Assembly: GCA_031283395.1 (NCBI GenBank)
Contig: JAITBV010000157.1
Span: 1-7,131, forward strand
Length of the DNA: 7,131 nt
Source of the DNA: Candidatus Adiutrix sp.
GTDB lineage: Bacteria; Desulfobacterota; Desulfarculia; Adiutricales; Adiutricaceae
Direction: 5' to 3'
Both the position numbers and the translations under genes were made by a program. Below the pieces are notes generated by a model. That model was not told where the DNA came from. It ran no database searches and saw nothing but the letters and a program-made list of their open reading frames with translations. Each line of letters starts with the position of its first letter. Positions within the stretch are counted from its first letter, which is position 1. This document shows positions 1 to 6,800 of this stretch, in pieces.

Positions 1-3000
1 CGACATCTTCAAGGGGTAACCGGCCATCCACAGTTCCACCAGGAGCCGGTTGACCCCCAGCCAGCCCTCCTCGGCCGGGCCGGGGGCCAGGGAAGCGGCC
101 AGGTGGGGCCGGCCTTTCAGAATGATGTCGATGAGGCGGCTGGTCGAGGCCCCGGGACCAACTTCCACGAAAAAGCGCACACCGTCGGCGTAGGCCCGTT
201 CAATGAGCTTGGGGAAGTCCAGGCCGCGGATGGCCTGTTCGGTGAGGGAATCGGCCGCGCCGGCCATGGTCGGCTCGTAGGCCCGGCCCAGGGCCGTGGA
301 ATAGTAGCGTAGCCCGGCGGCCGGGGTGGTGGGGCGGGTGTGAAAACGGCGATAGTCCTCGGCCACCGCGGCCACAGTGGGGTTGTGGACCGCGGCCACA
401 CCCTCCAGGGGGATGAGGCTGCTCCCCAGGGCCTGGACCAGGGCCCGCACCGCGCCCTCCTCGCCGCCCACCACGGCCTCGCCTGGAGCGTTGATGGACA
501 TCAGGAAAACCCGGCCGGCCCAGGGCTCGGCCAGCTTGGCCAGGGCGGCCCGAATCTCGGGGGCCGGTTTCAAAAGGACGCCCATGGTCCACTTGAAGGA
601 GCGGTCGTCCGGCCAACGGAAATGCCGCCGGGCCGCCAGGCAGGGCCCGGCCAGTTCCTGGGTGAAGAGATTCGATTTGACCAGGTCGTCGTACAGGCCT
701 TCCCGGTCGGCCCAGGCCCCGGTGGCGAGCAAGGCCGTGGTCTCCCCCAGGGAGTAGCCCATGACCGCCTGGGGGCGGATATTGAAGCTGTCCAGCACCT
801 CGGCCCCCAAAAGCCCGAAGGAGACCTGGCCCAAAATGGCCTGGAGAGGGGTGACTTCCCGGGTTTGGGCGCCCCAGAATACGGAGCTTTGAAAATGGTC
901 GGCCAGGCGGCTGACCTGGTCTTCCAGGCGGCCCATGAGGTGGGGAAAGGCCATGGCCAGCCGCCGGCCCAGGCCGTGGTAATGGCTGCCCGAGCCGGGG
1001 AAGACCCAGGCCAGTTCCCCGCTGACCCTTTCGCTGTCCAGGGCCCAGAGGAGGCGGTGGCTCTGGTCCGGGGAAAGGGGCGGGTTGGCCCCCTTAAGAC
1101 GGGCCCGGGCCTTATTGATCAGTTCCAGGAGATCGTCGAAGCCGCGGGCCAGGATGGCCAGGGTCGGCCTGGCCCCGGAGGTTCCGCCGTATTCGGACCA
1201 AAAGCGGTCTCCCAAACGTTTGAGAGCTCTTTTTTCGGCCCGAACAGGGCCCAGGACTTCCACCAGTTGGAAGCGGGTATCCTCGGTCCGGGCCAGTTGT
1301 TCCAGGCGGCTTAAGAGCCCCAGGCCATCCTCCCGGCCCCGGGCCCGGACCAGGAACCAGGTGGCGTCCTCATAGGAGAAGGGGGGTGAGGAAACTTCCT
1401 CGCCGCCCTTTTCGGTAATGGCGAAACCGGAGGACTCCAGGCGGCGCGGCGGATCGCTCCGGTTCTTTATCCAGTAGGCGGCCCCGGCCCCCAGCCCCCG
1501 GGAAACCAGGCGGTGGCGGATGAAAAAGGCATTGCGGACCAGGGGAAAGAAACCGCCGAGGCCCCCCAGGCGGCCTCCCGGCTCCGAGGTTATCGACAGT
1601 TCCGGGGCCTGGCCGCGGCCCAGAATGAAGGCCGCCTCCTCCGAAGCCGCCACCAGCATGGCCGCCCCTTCTTCCCAGAGGCGTCCCGGTTCCAGGGCGG
1701 CGGTCTTGGGGTCTCCGAGGGTGTCCACCACCCCCACCAGGGCCAGGTCGATCTCCCCCCGGCCGATGGCCTCCATGGCCAGCCTGAGAGCCCGGAGCCC
1801 GGAAGCCCCTTCCTCGGTCACGGTATAGGCCGGGCCGCCCGAACCCACGAAGCGGGCCACCCGGCTGGCCACCAGGCTGCCCAGGGCGCCCACGACCCGG
1901 CTGGCCGTCAGGGCCGGCTGGCCACGCTGCCTTAAGGCTTCCACGAACTCCGGCACGTCCCGGGGCCTGAGTTCCCCGGCGGCCACCTGGGCCTCGGCGG
2001 CCCGCAAGGGTCCCAGCCAGCGGAAGGCGTAATCGGCCGAGCGGGGGTCCACGTCCACCCCCATGTAAACTCCAACCCGGGTCTTGGGAAGGCCTCTGGC
2101 AGCGGCTTCGGCCCCAAGGCCGGTTATGACGCTCCGGTCGTGGTGAGCCGTAAGGCGGGCCTCGCGGAGAGCCACCGAGGCCGTTTTAAGGGCCAGGGCC
2201 TGCTGGGGCAGTATGTTGGCCAGGTCCTTGGGGGCCAGGCGCAGATCGGCCCCTTCCAGGACCAGACTGTTGAAGAACAGCCCCGTGGCCTTCAGACCTC
2301 CGAAGCGCCGGGTGGCGATTATGGGCGGTCCCTCCGAATCCATCCAGTTCTGGGCCAGGGAGGCGAAGTCCGGCCAGGGGGCTGAAAGGGCCAGGGCCGA
2401 CAAAAGCCGGACCGGCGGGGGGACGGCCGCCGGGGCGGGCGCGGCTTTAAGGTCAGGGGCGGCGGTCGGGCCGCCCGGCCGGCTTTCCGGCACGTATTCC
2501 TCCACAATGACCTGGGCATTGACCCCGCCGAAGCCGAAGGCATTGACCACGGCCAAGCGGGGATCCCTGCCCTCCGGCCAGGGCTCGGGCCGGGTAAGGA
2601 TGCGGAGGGCCGGAGCGGCGGCCAGGTCAAGACCCGGAGCCTCGGCTTGAAAGCCGGCGGTGGGCGGCAGGGTGCGGCGGGACAGGGCCAGGATGACCTT
2701 GCCCAAACCGGCCGCCCCGGCGGCGGACAAAAGATGACCGATGTTGCTTTTGACCGAGCCGAGGACCGGCGCGACGGACGGGGCGGCCTGGGGCCGGGGA
2801 AAATCCGGGTCGGTCAGAAGGGCCTTGATGGTCTCCACTTCCACCCGATCGCCCAGTATGGTGCCGGTGCCGTGGGCTTCAATGAGGCCCAGGCCGGCCG
2901 GGGCCAGCCCGGCGGCTTGCCAGGCGGCCTTCATGGCCCGGGCCTGGCCTTCGGCCTGGGGAGCCAGTATATTGCCGGTCTGGTCGTTGGACAGACCCAC

Positions 3001-3864
3001 GCCCCGGATGAGGGCCAGCACCGTATCGCCGTCGGCCAGGGCCCGGTCCAGGCGCTTGAGGACCAGGGCCACGGCCCCTTCACCGACGATGAGGCCGTCG
3101 GCTGAACGGTCAAAGGGGGTCAGGGCCCCGGAGGCGGACAGGGCCCGGAGCTGGCAGAAGCCCATCTGGGTGAAGAGAGCGTCGGCCTTGGCCACCCCGC
3201 CGGTGATGACGGCCTGCATTTCGCCGTTTAAAAGCTTCCTCGCGGCCAGGTGGACGGCGTAGAGGGAAGAGGCGCAGGCGGCGTCTATGGTGAAGGCCTC
3301 GCCGCTAAAACCTAAGGCTCGGGCCAAAAGGCGGGCCGAGGGGCCCAAAAGGCGAAAGGCTCCCGGGGGGGGGGGCGTCAACTGAGGTTTGGCGGCCCAG
3401 TTCCTGGTGGCCTCGCGGGTGTAGAGATTGACGGCCGCTTCAGCCATGGCCGTGGTGGGGAGAATGGTGTGGCCGGCTATGACCCCCGCCCGGGCCGGGT
3501 CCACCCGGTCCCAGACCGCCTGGGCCGCGGCGTCGCGGCCGGCGGCCAGCCAGAAGGCCAGGGAGCCGTCGGCGCTTTTCAAATCAAAATCCCCCGGCAG
3601 GTCCAGCCCCCGGGGGTCGATGGTCCGGCCCTGGTTATAGGCCCCGTTGAGGTTGTAAACCTTGTCCGGGGCCGGGCCGTCGGGCTTAAGGAAAAGTTCC
3701 GGCTCGGCCCCCCAGTCCAGGGCCGTGGCCGGGGCGAAGAAGCGGCGGCCTTCCAGAATATTGGTCCAGAATTCCTCCACCGTGGCCGCCCCGGGCAGGG
3801 ACAGGCCCAGGCCCACCACGGCGACCGCGAACCGGGGCTCCGGCGGAAGGCGGCTATCCTTCAT
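1..3864 (-). CDS. PfaC/Pfa3-like synthase subunit, N-terminal part: ketosynthase, chain-length-factor-like domain, acyltransferase
   Basis: I translated 1,288 codons without a stop from ATG at 3864 to the window edge; the 3' end is missing. The ketosynthase (about 10-455) has the full condensing triad: Cys197 in DAACASSLYA, His331 in HGTGT and His377 in KSNIGH, then NAFGFGGVNA (441-450). Residues about 485-805 are a second ketosynthase-like fold. There the equivalent segment reads TVTEEGASGLRAL, so Gly686 replaces the Cys: a chain-length-factor-type domain. Residues about 950-1285 are an acyltransferase opening with FPGSGSHYHGLG, with nucleophile Ser1038 in GYSLGE and probable catalytic His1160. 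KS-CLF-AT order matches myxobacterial Pfa3 and thraustochytrid subunit B; dehydratases would be expected downstream in a Pfa3-type protein. The CLF-AT part also resembles PfaB, so a PfaC/PfaB fusion is an alternative description. The start is supported by a ribosome-binding site and by the ATGA overlap with the upstream gene. No frameshift is seen. Confidence 0.88.
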   Translation of the reverse strand, partial: MKDSRLPPEPRFAVAVVGLGLSLPGAATVEEFWTNILEGRRFFAPATALDWGAEPELFLKPDGPAPDKVYNLNGAYNQGRTIDPRGLDLPGDFDLKSADGSLAFWLAAGRDAAAQAVWDRVDPARAGVIAGHTILPTTAMAEAAVNLYTREATRNWAAKPQLTPPPPGAFRLLGPSARLLARALGFSGEAFTIDAACASSLYAVHLAARKLLNGEMQAVITGGVAKADALFTQMGFCQLRALSASGALTPFDRSADGLIVGEGAVALVLKRLDRALADGDTVLALIRGVGLSNDQTGNILAPQAEGQARAMKAAWQAAGLAPAGLGLIEAHGTGTILGDRVEVETIKALLTDPDFPRPQAAPSVAPVLGSVKSNIGHLLSAAGAAGLGKVILALSRRTLPPTAGFQAEAPGLDLAAAPALRILTRPEPWPEGRDPRLAVVNAFGFGGVNAQVIVEEYVPESRPGGPTAAPDLKAAPAPAAVPPPVRLLSALALSAPWPDFASLAQNWMDSEGPPIIATRRFGGLKATGLFFNSLVLEGADLRLAPKDLANILPQQALALKTASVALREARLTAHHDRSVITGLGAEAAARGLPKTRVGVYMGVDVDPRSADYAFRWLGPLRAAEAQVAAGELRPRDVPEFVEALRQRGQPALTASRVVGALGSLVASRVARFVGSGGPAYTVTEEGASGLRALRLAMEAIGRGEIDLALVGVVDTLGDPKTAALEPGRLWEEGAAMLVAASEEAAFILGRGQAPELSITSEPGGRLGGLGGFFPLVRNAFFIRHRLVSRGLGAGAAYWIKNRSDPPRRLESSGFAITEKGGEEVSSPPFSYEDATWFLVRARGREDGLGLLSRLEQLARTEDTRFQLVEVLGPVRAEKRALKRLGDRFWSEYGGTSGARPTLAILARGFDDLLELINKARARLKGANPPLSPDQSHRLLWALDSERVSGELAWVFPGSGSHYHGLGRRLAMAFPHLMGRLEDQVSRLADHFQSSVFWGAQTREVTPLQAILGQVSFGLLGAEVLDSFNIRPQAVMGYSLGETTALLATGAWADREGLYDDLVKSNLFTQELAGPCLAARRHFRWPDDRSFKWTMGVLLKPAPEIRAALAKLAEPWAGRVFLMSINAPGEAVVGGEEGAVRALVQALGSSLIPLEGVAAVHNPTVAAVAEDYRRFHTRPTTPAAGLRYYSTALGRAYEPTMAGAADSLTEQAIRGLDFPKLIERAYADGVRFFVEVGPGASTSRLIDIILKGRPHLAASLAPGPAEEGWLGVNRLLVELWMAGYPLKMS
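3365..3375 (-). repeat. C11 homopolymer in the ketosynthase coding sequence
   Basis: Eleven C in a row on the coding strand (G11 on plus) encode Pro164-Pro167, 30 residues before the active-site Cys197. The run keeps the frame as given. Loss of one C puts a TAG in frame at 3314-3312, and gain of one C puts a TAG in frame at 3307-3305. Either change therefore ends the protein before the active site. Confidence 0.9.
3861..3864 (-). other. ATGA stop/start overlap between the two synthase genes
   Basis: The TGA stop of the PfaA-like gene (3863-3861) and the ATG of the PfaC-like gene (3864-3862) share bases. This leaves no room for a promoter or terminator at the junction and points to one transcript with coupled translation, which would help keep subunit amounts equal. 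Confidence 0.85.
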
Positions 3865-6800
3865 CCGCCCGCTCCCGAGGGCTCGGGCCTTCCGCCGGAC
3901 AGGGCCTCCAGCCTGGTGCCCCGGCCCAGGACCACCACTTCCACCGGGTCGTGCTTGGGGGTGCCGACCAGGTTGGCGAAGAGCCTGGCCCCCTCACCCA
4001 GGGGAATGAGGCCCACGCCCTCCTCCTGGAAAAGCCTGGCCAGGGATTCGTCCACCATGCCGCCGGCCCAGGGCCCCCAGTTCACGGACAGGCACTTGGT
4101 GCCGGGTCGGCCCTGGGACAGCGAAAGGGCCAGCTTGTTGAGATATTCGTTGCCGGCGGCGTAATCGGCCTGGCCCCGGCGGCCGAAGCGGGCCGAGGAA
4201 GAGGAAAAAAAGACGGCCAGGTTTAGGGGCTGATCCTCCAATTCCTCCAGGATGAAACGGGCCATACGGGCCTTGGTGTTGAAGACCTGATCGAAATCCG
4301 ACTCGTTTTTGTCGAGAATGAGGCTGTCGGCCAGAACCCCGGCGCCGTGGATGAAGCCGTGGATTGGACCATACAAACGTTTGATTTCTTCCAGGGCGGA
4401 CTTCAAAGCCCCATCTGATTCAAAGTGCCCCGATAGATAAGTCACCCGGGTCCCGGTCTTCTCCAGGGCCGCCAGGTTGGTCCGCACCTCCCGCTCAGCC
4501 AGTATCCTGGCTCCGGCCCGGTCCAGTTCCCGGGGCTCCGGCTTCTCCTCGGCCCTCCGCCACAGGGCCTGGCGGACCGCGGCCTCATCCGCGAGGTCTT
4601 TCAACCACTCCGGTTCGTCCTGGACCAGAGGCGTCCGCCCCAGGATGACCAGGTGGGGCGACCAGGACCGGGCCAATTCCCGAAGAGCCGCCGCCGTCAC
4701 CCCCCGGGCTCCGCCGGTGACCAGGACGGTCTGCCCCGGCTTGAGGTGCCGGACCCGGATGTTCTTCAGCCTATAAGGCTTAAGGCGGAGGGCCACGCAG
4801 CGGTCCGGAGCGAGGAAGCCAATTTCCGACGGCGCGCCCTGGGCCGCCGCCGCGGCCATGATAGCCGGCAGGTAGCGCCCGGCGGCGGGCAGGTTCGCCT
4901 CTCTGGGCAGGTCCACCGCCCGAACCATGACTTCAGGCCATTCCCGGGCCGCAGTCTTGAACAGTCCGGCCAGGGCGGCCTCGGCCGGGCTGGCCGCCGG
5001 GGCCGGTCCGACCGAGGCGAAACCGAAAGCCCCTCCGCCAAAAGTCAGGCCCAGGGCTTGGGCCGTCCGTCCGGTCTCCGCGGTCCGCTTGAGAGCCGGG
5101 CCCAGGGTTTTCAAAACCCGGAAGGCCTCGCGGGTCGGGGTCAGGCCGGCGCCGTCCTCCGGGCCAACCATGACCAGACTGCCCAGGGTTTCCGGCGCCT
5201 GGGCCAGTTCCTCCACCGACCGCCAGGTGAAGCGGCGGACCGCCCCCCCCTCCGGACGACGGGCGAAATATTCGGCCAGGGCTTCGGCCAGAGGCCCCTC
5301 ATCGGCCACCAGGATCGCCTCCCCTTCCGGGCGAGGGGCCTGGCTGAATTCGGCCAGGGCCATCGGCGCCGCCTCCACCTGGTAGGCGGTGGTCTGCTCG
5401 GCTACCCTGGCCTCGGACTCGCCGGCGGCGGGGGTCTGAATAAAGCGGTTTTTGGGCGGACGGCCCGGGCCGCGCCGGAGCGCTTTCAGTTCCGGGAGCG
5501 GGGCCTTATCCGCGGCCGACGGCCAGACGCTGACCGGTTCCTTTTGCCGGACGGTCCCGCCGGCCGAAAGCCGCCCGGCCAGTTCGCCCAGGGTCCGGGC
5601 CTCCTGAAGGCTCTCCGGGGCCGGGCCGGTCAGCCCCTCGCCGGCCAGGCGCTCCAGCACGGCGGACATGATCTCCACTTTTTTGATGGAATCAAGGCCC
5701 AGGTCGCTCTCCAGGTCCATGTCCGGGTTCAGCATATCCCGGGGATAGCCGGTCTCCCGGGCCACCACTTCCAGGAGCAAGTCATCCAGGGAGGATGAGG
5801 CTCGGGCCGGCGGAACCACGGCCTGGCTGCCGGAGGCCAGGGCCGCCAGGTCGGCCAGGGTGACGAGATCGTTTACGGTCCCGGCTTCGGGCGGGGCCAG
5901 GCCCAACTTTTCCCCCAGGGCGGCTATGATTTCCACTTTTTTTTTTGTTTCCAGACCCAGGTCGCTCTCCAGGTTCATGGAGAGGTTAAGCATGTCCCGG
6001 GGATAGCCGGTTTCCCGGGCCACCACCTCGAAGACCAGGTCGGCCGCCGTCCCGGCCGGGGCGCTTTCGGCTGAAACGGGCGTCAGTGGCACCGGTTTCG
6101 GTGGCGGGCCGGAACCCGCGGCCAGGGCCTCGGCCAGTTCACCCAGAGTGGCGGCGGCCAGGGCCGCCGCCGGGGGAGCCGGGTCGGTCCGGCCGAGACG
6201 TTCAGCCATGAGACTCAACACCTCCACCAGCTTGATGGAGTCCAGGCCCAAATCCTCGTTCACCCGCATCGGGGGCGAGAGCATTTCCAGAGGGTAGCCG
6301 GTTTCCCGGGCCACCACGTCCCTCAGTTCGGCCCACAGGTCCGAGGCCGGTTCCGAGCCGCCGGCCTCCGCGCCGGCCCGGGGCCGGACCGAATCCAGTA
6401 GGGCGATCAAATCCCGGACGGTCGCGGCCGAGTTTAAGGTTTCCGCCGGCCGGCCGGCCAGGTCCGGCCTCTCTTCGCTCAGGGCGGAGAGTATCTCCAC
6501 TTTTTTAATGGAATCCAGGCCCAGGTCGCTCTCCAGGCTAAGGTCCGGGTTCAGCATTTCCCGGGGATAGCCGGTTTCCCGGGCTATGATGTCCAGGACC
6601 AGGTCACCCTCTGTCCCCCGGGCCGGGCCGGCCGCCGGATGGGCCGCCGGAGCCGGCCGGTCCGGCTTCGCCGATTTAGGCGGACCGGCCTGAAGGGGCC
6701 GGGGCGAGGCGACCATTTCCAAGGACGACTTGGCGCTTTCCAGGTAGCTCGAAATAGTCTCCAGGTGCGCCCTGGCGATCTCCAGTTGCATCCGGTCCGC

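Noticed and set aside
340..1314. Plus-strand open frame of 324 codons opposite the acyltransferase and CLF region
   Set aside because: It is a shadow of the minus-strand gene: composition is Gly/Gln/Pro-rich, there are no motifs, and the minus frame has clear AT catalytic motifs.
4191..4212. Purine-rich plus-strand stretch, considered as a regulatory element
   Set aside because: It encodes the KR catalytic serine cluster (residues 974-980) on the minus strand, and the repeated Ser/Phe codons explain it.
5451..5480. AT-hook-like GPGRPPK (residues 554-560)
   Set aside because: It sits in a linker between ACP4 and the ketoreductase of a lipid synthase, lacks the full RGRP core, and is best explained as a basic proline-rich linker.
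4653..5798. Long plus-strand open frame (381 codons) opposite the ACP/KR region
   Set aside because: It lies antisense to strongly conserved ACP and KR domains, its product is low-complexity Gly/Arg/Pro-rich without a recognisable fold, and long antisense frames are expected in G+C-rich coding DNA.
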